Under the pieces are notes generated by a model. The model worked only from the letters and a program-made list of their open reading frames with translations, searched no databases and was not told the DNA's origin. Source: Syntrophales bacterium (GTDB lineage Bacteria; Desulfobacterota; Syntrophia; Syntrophales; UBA2210). From it: a DNA stretch of 64,000 nt. A program made the position numbers and the translations under genes. The stretch covers positions 1-64,000 of the forward strand of contig JALOBE010000004.1 in the NCBI GenBank assembly GCA_023228425.1. Direction: 5' to 3'. Of this stretch, positions 1 to 7,649 are shown piece by piece (the first letter of the stretch is position 1; every line of letters starts with the position of its first letter).

Positions 1-367
1 TGTCTGTTCCGCGAAGGAAACGAGCCTGGTTTTGCGGATTGTGGACCAATGCCTCAGGCTTGCCACGTGGAGCAACGTAAACCGACAAATTGGCTAATGG
101 AAAATCTGGGTTAAATACTCCTCAGTTTGGCCGAGGTGGCCAGGTTATTGAATACGGGGCGAAAGCCGCACTGAAAGCGGAGAGAGATTTCTCCTTTGAC
201 CAATGCTTCCTCACTGTAACTGTCAGACCCGGAAATCTCCAAAATATAGTGGGTTTCAAATGGGAATCATGATAGCAATCCCCGGGATAGAAGGACGTTG
301 AAAAGATACCACCCGTATTCCGTGCGGGAGGGTCATATGGACGAGTTGACCATTGCCTCGTTTTCTT

Positions 368-387
368 AGAAGAGGCGGGGCTCTTCT
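368..387 (+). terminator. possible intrinsic terminator hairpin
   Basis: Perfect inverted repeat AGAAGAG (368-374) and CTCTTCT (381-387) around a 6-nt GC-rich loop, followed by ATTTT. It would end transcription of whatever lies left of the defence cassette. The T tract is short, so the call is tentative. Confidence 0.4.
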
Positions 388-536
388 ATTTTGGAACGCC
401 ACTCCGGTGGAGTTTTATGCCGATTCGTATAAAACGCCAAGATAAAAATCAGGAATGCATTTAACATTCTAATAACAGGAATGTAATAACCAGTTTTCTG
501 AAGATTTCGGCTGCGTGTTTTACAGCAAAAATCGCG

Positions 537-566
537 TTGTTTGGGGTCTATACCGATCCGTATAAT
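537..566 (+). promoter_or_regulatory. probable sigma-70 promoter of defence cassette
   Basis: TTGTTT at 537-542 and a consensus TATAAT at 561-566 are separated by 18 bp, about 20 nt upstream of the first cassette gene. The -10 is perfect, the -35 is moderate. No other similarly placed promoter is evident between the four cassette genes. Confidence 0.45.
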
Positions 567-587
567 TATTGTTAGGGTAAACGAACT

Positions 588-1454
588 ATGATGGATGGCA
601 GATCCTTTTTCAACAAGCTATGGGTCATTGAGTCCCTGCCGGTTGGAGACCTTAAAACCGGAACAAGGCTGGTGGAAAACCACCTTGAAAGAGCAAAACT
701 GGAACATCCAGATTTACTGGTAGCCTTTGAGCAGCCGATAACTAAATGTGATTTCCTGAATGTATTGAAACGGATACGAGATGAAGCGAAAACCGGTGGT
801 ATAAATCCGATGCTGCATGTTGAATGTCACGGCTGTCCCGACGGTCTCAGTGTGGCTAGCGGGGAATTTGTAGAATGGGATGAATTACGAGAAGTCTTAA
901 TCGAGATTAACCACTCATGTCGATTGAACCTAGTGATCGTGCTTGCCGCATGTAACGGCGCACACTTGATTAATGTTTCAACAAGGATGGATCGAGCACC
1001 GTTTTGGGCAATCATTGGCCCAGAAGCCGAAGTCAAGGCGGGGGAAATAGAGAAAGACTTCGGCGCTTTCTATAAAACGTTTTTCGAAAGGTTTGACGGA
1101 GACGCAGCTATCAATGCCTTGAACAGCGGAGAAGCAAGGATAGAGCGTAAATACCACTTCATGAGTGCTCAAGGGCTGTTTATTAGAGCATACACAAAAT
1201 ATTACAAGAGTCATTGCATTGGGAAAGGTCGCCGTGAACGAATAGAGTATTTGACAACTCAAGCCATGCAAAACCTTGACGTAAAGCGACGTGGAGTAAA
1301 TTGGGCGAGGAATAAAATAAAAGAGGGCCTCGATGCAGAGGACGCGCATTTCGTAAAATTAAAAGATCGGTATTTTTTCATTGACTGTTATCCTGAGAAT
1401 GCTCAACGCTTTCCACTGAGTCGTGATGAAATTCTCGGTAAAGCAAAACCATAG
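588..1454 (+). CDS. caspase-like / CHAT-type cysteine protease, defence-associated
   Basis: A 288-residue protein of unknown exact family. It carries a His-Gly pair in HVECHG (His81) preceded by a hydrophobic strand, and 41 residues later a Cys-Gly pair in VLAACNGA (Cys122), again after a strand. This spacing and context match the His/Cys dyad of the caspase/CHAT clan, where the two residues sit at the ends of neighbouring strands. The region after residue 180 is charged and helical with no recognised domain. No signal peptide or membrane segment is seen. In bacteria such proteases act as defence effectors that cleave host proteins once activated, but no activator is fused here. It is the first of four same-strand genes and is lower in GC than the chromosome. 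ATG at 588 or 591 could start translation; AGGG lies about 10 nt upstream. The family call is inference; the dyad is directly visible. Confidence 0.6.
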   Translation: MMDGRSFFNKLWVIESLPVGDLKTGTRLVENHLERAKLEHPDLLVAFEQPITKCDFLNVLKRIRDEAKTGGINPMLHVECHGCPDGLSVASGEFVEWDELREVLIEINHSCRLNLVIVLAACNGAHLINVSTRMDRAPFWAIIGPEAEVKAGEIEKDFGAFYKTFFERFDGDAAINALNSGEARIERKYHFMSAQGLFIRAYTKYYKSHCIGKGRRERIEYLTTQAMQNLDVKRRGVNWARNKIKEGLDAEDAHFVKLKDRYFFIDCYPENAQRFPLSRDEILGKAKP

Positions 1455-1530
1455 CTTTTTCCTACTCTGACCGTCGTCCCGCTGGCCGCTCTACACCGTC
1501 AGGTGAGAAAGGCGTTATTGGAGGAATGGT

Positions 1531-2316
1531 GTGGAAACAGAGGAGTTCAAAGGGATACTCAAGAGGCTGATTGACGAGGCAAGCGCTGTAGCTCCCTCAA
1601 TCTCTCGGGTGGGCCAAGGCACAGGTATGTATGGCACTGTCACGGATGAGAACCTTAATTCTGACGCCCTCGTCACGTGGGAGATTGAGGCGCGAGCGAT
1701 TCTGACTAACTTGGCCCAACTCTCCCCTCTATTCGCCGATCTGTGCAAGGACTACACCAAGATGAAGGAGGCATCTCGGAGGTATCACAGTAAGTCGATT
1801 CTCGTGCACCAAATCCAGCAACTGTTGGCGGGTGCACTTGTCTTGTTCGGTTCTCCGTTGCTCAAGTCTACTCCTCCAGGAACCCCTCGTGGCCAACGTC
1901 GCCTTGTCAAGTTAGGCTATGCCTTCATTGCCATGCCGATGGATCCCGACGACCATGCACTCGCGGACGTCCTCGATGCGCTAAAGGAGGCAGCGCTCCG
2001 GTGCGGCGTCCGTGCCGAGAGAATCGATGAACCCGAATCAAACGAGAGGATCACCGATAGAATCCTCGACTCTATCTCAAGAGCGGAACACGTCATTGTT
2101 GATCTGACTAACTCTCGACCAAATGTCTTCTTTGAAGCTGGCTACGCCCACGCCCTGGGTAAGATACCCATCTACGTGGCTAGGCAAGGAACGAAACTAG
2201 AGTTCGACCTTAAAGATTATTATCCTGTTTTGTTCTTTAGAAATCTCAAAGAGCTGAAGGATGCTGTTGAGAGGCGGATCAGCGGACTGCAGGCAAGTCA
2301 TAAGACGAACCAGTGA
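1531..2316 (+). CDS. TIR-like / nucleoside deoxyribosyltransferase-like effector
   Basis: A 261-residue protein starting with GTG, chosen because GGAGG (1520-1524) lies 6 nt upstream; an ATG at 1526 is out of frame. Residues 1-115 form a helical region with no recognised domain. Residues 128-235 carry a flavodoxin-like nucleotide-binding fold: strand AFIAMPM (131-137), then RAEHVIVDLT (184-193) and NVFFEAGYAHALGK (198-211), whose Glu202 corresponds to the catalytic Glu of nucleoside 2-deoxyribosyltransferases and TIR-like NADases. Members of this superfamily split N-glycosidic bonds in nucleosides or NAD and are recurrent defence effectors. It follows the caspase-like gene by 76 bp and precedes the SIR2 gene by 95 bp. 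Whether its substrate is NAD, a nucleotide or a signal molecule cannot be read from sequence. Confidence 0.65.
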   Translation: METEEFKGILKRLIDEASAVAPSISRVGQGTGMYGTVTDENLNSDALVTWEIEARAILTNLAQLSPLFADLCKDYTKMKEASRRYHSKSILVHQIQQLLAGALVLFGSPLLKSTPPGTPRGQRRLVKLGYAFIAMPMDPDDHALADVLDALKEAALRCGVRAERIDEPESNERITDRILDSISRAEHVIVDLTNSRPNVFFEAGYAHALGKIPIYVARQGTKLEFDLKDYYPVLFFRNLKELKDAVERRISGLQASHKTNQ

Positions 2317-2411
2317 ATACACGGACTGGCGAACAGACTTGTTTGCCCGCTTTGCGGTTTAGAGTCCAGTAGCATCAGCCCGTGATTCATCCGTTTTTGG
2401 CCTGAACAGAT

Positions 2412-3440
2412 ATGACGATATCGCCTGAGTTTACTGAAAGACTTGAGATCAAGATCACCGAACAACTGAAGGCGCAGCGTGTCGGTTATCTCCTTGGTGC
2501 TGGCTCTTCTTATTTGCGTGGAGTCGGCTACCCACTCGCTTTTGAGCTTTGGGACCAAATCAAGGAACGCATAGCTGATTCCGCAAAACGAGATGAAATC
2601 CAGTCCAAGCTCGATGCAGGGGCTAATGGGATTGAGCAAGCTTTGGACTTGCTCGATAATGGATTGCCCAATGAAGGCCCGCATAGACACCTAGTGACCG
2701 CTGCGATTGCTGAATTGTTCAAGCCACTGGCCCCGCCCTTAGATGCTCATATTGAGTTTGTCCGCCGATTGGGCCTCCGTTCAGATCCCGGCGTAAAGGT
2801 TTTCAGTCTGAACTACGACCCACTCATTGAGAGAGCATCAGAAAAGGCCCGGGTGCGATTATGCGACGGATTCTCAGGAAATGAGCATGCCTTTTTTGAT
2901 CCTGCTACATTTGAGGAACGTATCGGGCGGATTCGCGGGTCGCATAAGGGAAGGCAGTTTGAGGAAACGGCAAGACCGATTCGGCTATTCAAACTTCATG
3001 GATCTTTAGGCTGGTATGAATGCCCTGCAAATGGAGTCCGTAGATGTGCATTTGATGTTGGCCTTCCGGCTGCAACCAAACGATTGATGATCCCCCCACA
3101 GCGACGTAAGGCAAGTGACACCATGAGCCCTCCGTACGCAACCCTCTGGTCTGCCTTTCGGGGAGCACTTGCGCAAGATGCCATACCACTAAACCGGTTA
3201 ATTTGTTTGGGATACGGGTTTGTCGATGAACACGTGAATGCCGTGATCGAAAATGCACTCGCGCGAAAAGATTTCACTGTTTTGATACTTACCAGAGAGC
3301 TTTCTGAAGCTGCTTGGAACCGTTGGTACGCTAAGACCAACGTTGTGATTGTCACGGAGTCACGTTGTGCATTGAAAGGCGAATTGGGTGCGGGTCACCG
3401 CGACTTCTGGGATTTTGAACGCGTCGCAAAGGAGGTTTGA
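2412..3440 (+). CDS. SIR2-like NADase subunit of SIR2-HerA defence pair
   Basis: A 342-residue SIR2-domain protein. The NAD-binding loop GAGSS is at 29-33, the motif SLNYDPLIE at 132-140 supplies the conserved Asn and Asp, and KLHGSLGW at 194-201 supplies the catalytic His196. In defence systems SIR2 proteins act as NAD hydrolases that deplete the cell of NAD on infection. Its TGA stop directly abuts the ATG of the HerA gene, and the SD of herA lies in its last codons, so the two are translationally coupled. This matches the known two-gene SIR2-HerA system, in which SIR2 and HerA assemble into a large complex. No strong SD is seen before the ATG at 2412. GC is below that of the chromosome. 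Confidence 0.85.
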   Translation: MTISPEFTERLEIKITEQLKAQRVGYLLGAGSSYLRGVGYPLAFELWDQIKERIADSAKRDEIQSKLDAGANGIEQALDLLDNGLPNEGPHRHLVTAAIAELFKPLAPPLDAHIEFVRRLGLRSDPGVKVFSLNYDPLIERASEKARVRLCDGFSGNEHAFFDPATFEERIGRIRGSHKGRQFEETARPIRLFKLHGSLGWYECPANGVRRCAFDVGLPAATKRLMIPPQRRKASDTMSPPYATLWSAFRGALAQDAIPLNRLICLGYGFVDEHVNAVIENALARKDFTVLILTRELSEAAWNRWYAKTNVVIVTESRCALKGELGAGHRDFWDFERVAKEV

Positions 3441-5135
3441 ATGGATTCGGAATCCTCGAAAACGGTTATAGGACACATTATAGACGTTCAGGGTACCACC
3501 CTTACGGCTACACTGGTCGAGGATGAACAGGGCCAAGTTCCGACCGTAACAATAGGTGACGAAGACATTACGGTCGGCCAGATTGGCTCATATGTTGCCG
3601 TACGTCAGAATGAGGTGCACCTCGTTGCCATCGTTACGCGAATGACCGAACAGGAAGCACTGGCGGCTCCAACGATCGAGACGCCCGGTGACCATACTGC
3701 GCGGCTCCCTTTTGCGAAGCGAATAGCTCGACTAACGCCAATTGGGTCAATACGATCAGATAGGGCGTTTGATCGAGGAATCGGCTCCTATCCGACAACT
3801 GGGGCTGAGGTGCATGCGCTCGGAACCGTAGAGATCGCGAAGCTATTTGAGCGGTTCTACTCAAAGGGGTTTGCCGTTGGAACAGTGGCAACGCATCCGG
3901 CCCTCAGAGTTTGTCTTGAACCATCTAACCTATTTGGGAGACATTCTGCCATTCTGGGGCAGACGGGATCAGGCAAATCTTGGACCGTAGCATCCCTGGT
4001 GCAGAAGACCATTGAAGTCATGTCCAAGGCCCACATCATCATACTTGATCTTCATGGGGAGTATTGCTGGAGACAGGACGATGGAACCTGCTACTATGCC
4101 TTTCCTGACCCCGCTGTTCGGCACGTTGATGCCTGCGATTTAGAGATCCCATACTGGCTAATGACTTATGCTGAACTCGTTGATCTCTTGATTGAACGTA
4201 GCGAGCGCGAGGCAACCAATCAAACAGCCTTCTTCCGTGACTGCCTGTTGGAAGGGCGGCAATCAGAGAACGCCACCGCTACCCCGGCTCTCGGCCTCGC
4301 GAGAGTGACTGTTGATACACCCATCTTCTTCTCCCTGGACGCTATCTTAGATAAAGTACGCGCCAAGAACATTGAGCGCGTTGGAAACCGGCAAGGACCT
4401 ATGTTCGGTGATTTTGATCGTTTCCTGATGCGGATCGAAAGCAAGCTAAACGACACTCGATACGACTTTCTTCTGAAGCCGAAGATCCGCTCAACATCCG
4501 CGTCGCTATCGTCTCTTTTGCGTGATTTTGTTGGTCTTGGTGACAGAAAGGTCCCGGTTACTGTAATCGATCTTTCTTCGGTGCCGTTTGACGTTCGTCC
4601 GACCGTCGCCGCCCAGATAGGTCGGTTGGCGTTCGAGTTCAACTATTGGAACCCTCAATATCGGGAATTTCCGGTCCTCTTAATATGTGAAGAGGCCCAT
4701 GTCTACATTCCTCGTGCTGCTGAAAACCAATTCGCAGGATCACGTAAGTCAATGGAGCGTATCGCCAAGGAGGGCCGCAAGTACGGAGTGGGCCTGTCTG
4801 CCGTCAGCCAGAGGCCTCACGAAGTATCGGAAACAGTACTGGCTCAATGCGGCACTTTCATCTGTCTGCGAATAACAAACCCAGATGATCAGTCTTACAT
4901 ACGTAGTCTGGTACCGGAGAGCGAAGGCGATCTAGTCAGTGTTCTTGCGGGCCTGGGTCGAGGCGAGGCGCTTGTTCTTGGGGAGGCCGTCCCTATCCCA
5001 ACCCGGATAGTGTTCGACAAGCCAAGGCCAGTTCCGAACAGTGATGACGTTGACTTTTACAATAAGTGGAGGACAGGACCGGATGATCTGGACGTAGACG
5101 CAATTGTTAGGCGTTGGCGCAGCCAGGAGAGGTGA
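3441..5135 (+). CDS. HerA-family ATPase of SIR2-HerA defence pair
   Basis: A 564-residue HerA/FtsK-class motor. Residues 1-150 form the N-terminal beta-rich HAS-barrel-like region. The Walker A motif GQTGSGKS is at 173-180, a strand with DLHGEY follows at 203-208 as is usual in HerA, the Walker B strand PVLLICEEAH is at 411-420, and the segment RKYGVGLSAVSQRP (446-459) carries the usual Arg and sensor residues. HerA proteins form hexamers that pump or unwind DNA; with SIR2 they form a supramolecular NADase/ATPase defence complex. GGAGG lies 6 nt before the ATG, inside the end of the SIR2 gene. It is the last gene of the cassette; 600 bp without a convincing gene follow. Confidence 0.88.
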   Translation: MDSESSKTVIGHIIDVQGTTLTATLVEDEQGQVPTVTIGDEDITVGQIGSYVAVRQNEVHLVAIVTRMTEQEALAAPTIETPGDHTARLPFAKRIARLTPIGSIRSDRAFDRGIGSYPTTGAEVHALGTVEIAKLFERFYSKGFAVGTVATHPALRVCLEPSNLFGRHSAILGQTGSGKSWTVASLVQKTIEVMSKAHIIILDLHGEYCWRQDDGTCYYAFPDPAVRHVDACDLEIPYWLMTYAELVDLLIERSEREATNQTAFFRDCLLEGRQSENATATPALGLARVTVDTPIFFSLDAILDKVRAKNIERVGNRQGPMFGDFDRFLMRIESKLNDTRYDFLLKPKIRSTSASLSSLLRDFVGLGDRKVPVTVIDLSSVPFDVRPTVAAQIGRLAFEFNYWNPQYREFPVLLICEEAHVYIPRAAENQFAGSRKSMERIAKEGRKYGVGLSAVSQRPHEVSETVLAQCGTFICLRITNPDDQSYIRSLVPESEGDLVSVLAGLGRGEALVLGEAVPIPTRIVFDKPRPVPNSDDVDFYNKWRTGPDDLDVDAIVRRWRSQER

Positions 5136-5748
5136 AGAGTAGCAGATCCCGCCGAGATTAAGAGGTGCGGGGCCAGATCTGGAGGCCCATGAGGGACGCC
5201 GATTGAATTATCAAATTCGTGGCTGTAGCCAGAGCTAAGTCCTTGAGGTTCGGAGAAAGAGAGTCCCCACCTATTACCTATTACGTGCACCCTATCGCCG
5301 AAAAGCTGGCTCCGGTTTGACGCCCGTGTTTGCCGACCGCAAAAGTAAGAATGAATGACAAAATGGAGTCTTTCCGATTTTTGAGGATTCAATAATCGAG
5401 TGGCTGCGGTTGTAGCGGGACAGTGAACATTGTTTTCTATATACCCCCATATAACCTGTGATCCTTGGCATATTTTCTGTCGCATGGACCGCAAATAGTC
5501 AGTAATTCAAATAGTATCGATTCTTCCTTCTGTGCCTGCAAGCCCCGCGGGAGTCATAAAGCTGAGATTCATAAATGTGAAGCATTCAGTACATGTCCTG
5601 ACAGAGCAGGTTTATGATAACTATATGTTATTGTTGATAATGGGCAGAAAGATCAGGGGCATTCGATTTCGCTGGCCATTATCTGATTATGAATAATAGT
5701 CATTCAGTATTTGAATGTCCTGGTCTTCCTCCGATCATAGGTGGTTGA
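5136..5748. other. gene-poor stretch of the island
   Basis: No gene can be supported. Open frames on the minus strand overlap the end of herA and have no recognisable domain. The right half is AT-rich and contains two related stretches, CATTCAGTACATGTCCTG at 5583-5600 and CATTCAGTA...TGTCCTGG at 5701-5723, which may be decayed direct repeats. The left half (5140-5400) is of higher GC and shows no coding signal I trust. Confidence 0.35.
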
Positions 5749-6030
5749 TCATCCCTCTCCAAGGAAACGTTTGACTGACGGTGGGATTTCATCGGGTGTA
5801 TAGTTTAGTGTCTTCACATAGTTACGAATTTTGGACCGCATGGCCTGGTTATTCAAGTCTCTCTGACGGAGGCGAGAAAAATATGTATACAGATTATTTT
5901 TCTTCCTTGCCCGGTTAGGATCCGTCTCCCAGGTTTTCTTTGCAAAATTTTTTACTGAGCAAGCATGCCCGCATGTTTTTTTCATGTGCTTCGTCGTTCT
6001 GACGAAGTAGCTGTTGCATATTTGACACAC
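5749..6030 (-). CDS. small zinc-finger-like protein at island edge
   Basis: A 93-residue frame with a GTG start at 6030 and a GGGG stretch just upstream. Its N-terminus has C-x2-C (Cys2, Cys5), then H-x4-C-x3-C (His15, Cys20, Cys24), a plausible single zinc-binding unit. The rest is basic and helical, with many Lys/Arg and a run of RxxR pairs. No family recognised. It lies between the defence cassette and the tRNA-Leu, in the spot where integrase or excisionase-related genes of tRNA-borne islands usually sit, but it shows no recombinase motif. The frame continues upstream to a TAA near 6058 without a better start. It could be a DNA-binding protein or a chance frame. Confidence 0.4.
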   Translation of the reverse strand: MCQICNSYFVRTTKHMKKTCGHACSVKNFAKKTWETDPNRARKKNNLYTYFSRLRQRDLNNQAMRSKIRNYVKTLNYTPDEIPPSVKRFLGEG

Positions 6031-6101
6031 CCCTATAACATCATTTTCGAAGAGTTTTTAAAAAGTGTTGACCAAAACGTTGACCACGGGCCCTTAAACG
6101 C

Positions 6102-6133
6102 AAAAGAGGGTTAACCAATTGCTCAGCTAACCC
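6102..6133 (-). terminator. probable terminator of tRNA-Leu
   Basis: Read on the minus strand, GGGTTA (6128-6133) pairs with TAACCC (6108-6113) across a 14-nt loop and is followed by TCTTTT. It lies 14 nt past the CCA end of the tRNA gene. Confidence 0.5.
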
Positions 6134-6146
6134 CCCGTAATTCTTA

Positions 6147-6233
6147 TGGTGCCGAAGCCGGGATTTGAACCCGGACAGGCGTACGCCCACTAGACCCTGA
6201 ACCTAGCGCGTCTACCAGTTCCGCCACTTCGGC
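6147..6233 (-). tRNA. tRNA-Leu (anticodon CAG)
   Basis: An 87-nt type II tRNA with encoded CCA. The acceptor stem GCCGAAG pairs with CTTCGGC, the T arm contains GGTTCAAATCC, a long variable arm is present, and the anticodon loop TTCAGGG gives CAG (Leu, CUG codons). Its 3' end faces the defence island, the usual attachment arrangement for integrative elements. No second copy of the 3' end occurs left of it in the window. Confidence 0.95.
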
Positions 6234-6259
6234 ACGCTTTATGTTTAAGGCAGATGCTT

Positions 6260-6287
6260 ACTATACGTAAGGCTTGATCCTTGTCAA
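6260..6287 (-). promoter_or_regulatory. sigma-70 promoter of tRNA-Leu
   Basis: On the minus strand a perfect TTGACA (6282-6287) is followed after 16 bp by TATAGT (6260-6265). Transcription would start about 20 nt before the mature tRNA 5' end. Confidence 0.7.
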
Positions 6288-6390
6288 GTAATTTATGTTT
6301 TCCAGCATGCCCATATGTGATATGGTTCCTGATCCGGTTCGGACGGGGAAACAGGGAAAAACAGAAGAAACGACACCTTCGGAAATAATG

Positions 6391-7326
6391 ATGCGTGTAA
6401 TCAGATCGGTCGACCATATTCCGGCGGAAATGCGGAATTCCATTGTAACCATCGGCAACTTCGATGGTGTTCACCGGGGACATCGGCTTATTTTCAAAAC
6501 CATGATCGAAGAAGCCCGTCCCCTGGGGGATCCGACGGTTGTCATTACCTTTGATCCCCACCCCAAGAAGGTCATTCATCCCGAGCGGCGTCCTTTTTTC
6601 CTTCTCACGCCGCTGGAGGAAAAGCTCGGTCTCATCGAGTCCTGCGGTGTCGACGCGGTGCTTGTTATCGGTTTCGACCAGGATTTCGCTGAAACCACGG
6701 CCCATGATTTTGTGAATTCGATCCTCTGGGAAGGCCTTCACCTGAAGAAGCTCTTCATCGGGTACGACTATTCCTTCGGAAAAGGACGGGTCGGCAACGC
6801 CGCGTTCCTGAAGGAGCAGGGGAAGCGGCTGGGATTCGCCGTGCACCAGGTGGAGGCCGTTTCCGTCGGGGACACCGTGGTGAGCAGCACCAACATCCGC
6901 CTTTCCATTCTCGACGGCGACGTCCGCCTGGTGTCTCGAATGTTGGGACGTTATTATGACGTGAGGGGCACCGTGGTGAAGGGATACCGCCGGGGTACGG
7001 GCATGGGGTTTCCCACGGCCAATATCGCGTCTGAAAAGGTCATACCCAGGGTCGGCGTTTACGTTATCTACGCCGTTATCGACCATCGGCGCTACGAGGG
7101 CGTCCTTAACATCGGTTTCAACCCAACGTTCGGCGACAACCAGCTTTCCATTGAAGGGCACCTGTTCGATTTTCAGGGAGACATTTACGGAAAGGATGTG
7201 ACCATTCTTTTTGTCGAACGTCTGCGTGACGAAATGAAATTTCCGGGACCAACGGAACTGGCCGAACAGATTTCACGAGACATCCTCAGGGGAAAAGAAA
7301 TTCTTGCCCGGGAGTCTTCCTCGTGA
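6391..7326 (+). CDS. ribF: bifunctional riboflavin kinase / FAD synthetase
   Basis: A 311-residue cytoplasmic enzyme that phosphorylates riboflavin to FMN and adenylylates FMN to FAD. The N-terminal adenylyltransferase half has GNFDGVHRGH near residues 21-30 and later a STNIR segment. The C-terminal riboflavin kinase half has YRRGTGMGFPTANI, the conserved flavin/ATP loop. The start was set at 6391 because family members begin with a short MxVIRS-like leader. GGA lies 7 nt upstream, and an adjacent ATG at 6388 is equally possible; the 31 extra codons open upstream are unlike the family. It diverges from the tRNA-Leu gene and marks the return to ordinary chromosomal sequence. Downstream lies a tandem repeat array. 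Confidence 0.93.
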   Translation: MRVIRSVDHIPAEMRNSIVTIGNFDGVHRGHRLIFKTMIEEARPLGDPTVVITFDPHPKKVIHPERRPFFLLTPLEEKLGLIESCGVDAVLVIGFDQDFAETTAHDFVNSILWEGLHLKKLFIGYDYSFGKGRVGNAAFLKEQGKRLGFAVHQVEAVSVGDTVVSSTNIRLSILDGDVRLVSRMLGRYYDVRGTVVKGYRRGTGMGFPTANIASEKVIPRVGVYVIYAVIDHRRYEGVLNIGFNPTFGDNQLSIEGHLFDFQGDIYGKDVTILFVERLRDEMKFPGPTELAEQISRDILRGKEILARESSS

Positions 7327-7392
7327 CGATCCGGGACCTATGAATCGTGTCTTTTTTAAGGAGCCCAACGGCGAGAATTATTTCTTTGGTAT

Positions 7393-7612
7393 CATCATCC
7401 TGCAAGATTTCTCCCTGCGGTCGAAATGACGGGGATGGCGGTCGAAATGACTCACTGGAATGGTCGAAATGACACAATGGGACGGTCGAGATGACCCACT
7501 GGAATGGTCGAAATGACGGGGATGGCGGTCGAAATGACCCACTGGAATGGTCGCAGTGACGGGGATGGCGGTCGCAATGACACAACCGATAGTTTTTCAA
7601 ACGTCTCAAGCC
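7393..7612. repeat. tandem GTCGAAATGAC array (dispersed repeat family)
   Basis: Between ribF and nfi the 11-mer GTCGAAATGAC (or a one- to two-base variant) occurs eight times, starting at 7420, 7441, 7463, 7485, 7507, 7528, 7550 and 7571. Spacing is a very regular 21-22 bp. The left side has GATTTCTCCCTGCGG, seen in other copies of the family, and the right side has ACACAACCGATAG, the family's right end. The spacers are near-identical repeats of two short words, so this is a tandem array and not a CRISPR. Confidence 0.85.
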
Positions 7613-7649
7613 GTTGAAGGGGTGTGACGGCGCAGTCCGTTTCCATGCG

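Larger units (their letters stand above)
1..587. other. island left edge, no confident gene
   Basis: No gene can be supported here. A reading frame open from the window edge ends with TAA at 112-114 (37 residues, rich in Cys and His) and could be the tail of a gene lying to the left. The stretch 368-387 is a perfect 7-bp hairpin (AGAAGAG/CTCTTCT) followed by a short T-rich tract, so it may terminate rightward transcription. A second inverted repeat lies at 412-435 (GTTTTAT/ATAAAAC). The motif CCGAT(T/C)CGTATAA occurs twice, near 419 and 553; the second copy overlaps a probable promoter. Base composition is visibly more AT-rich than the chromosomal genes to the right. Confidence 0.4.

Noticed and set aside
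5057..5494. 145-residue minus-strand frame after herA
   Set aside because: Overlaps the end of herA, no recognisable motif, no good SD.
6190..7161. 323-residue minus-strand frame reaching the tRNA-Leu
   Set aside because: Antisense to ribF and overlapping a tRNA; no motif.
7393..7612. CRISPR array
   Set aside because: Repeats are 11 bp, spacers are themselves repeats of two short words, the period is 21-22 bp, and no cas genes are near.
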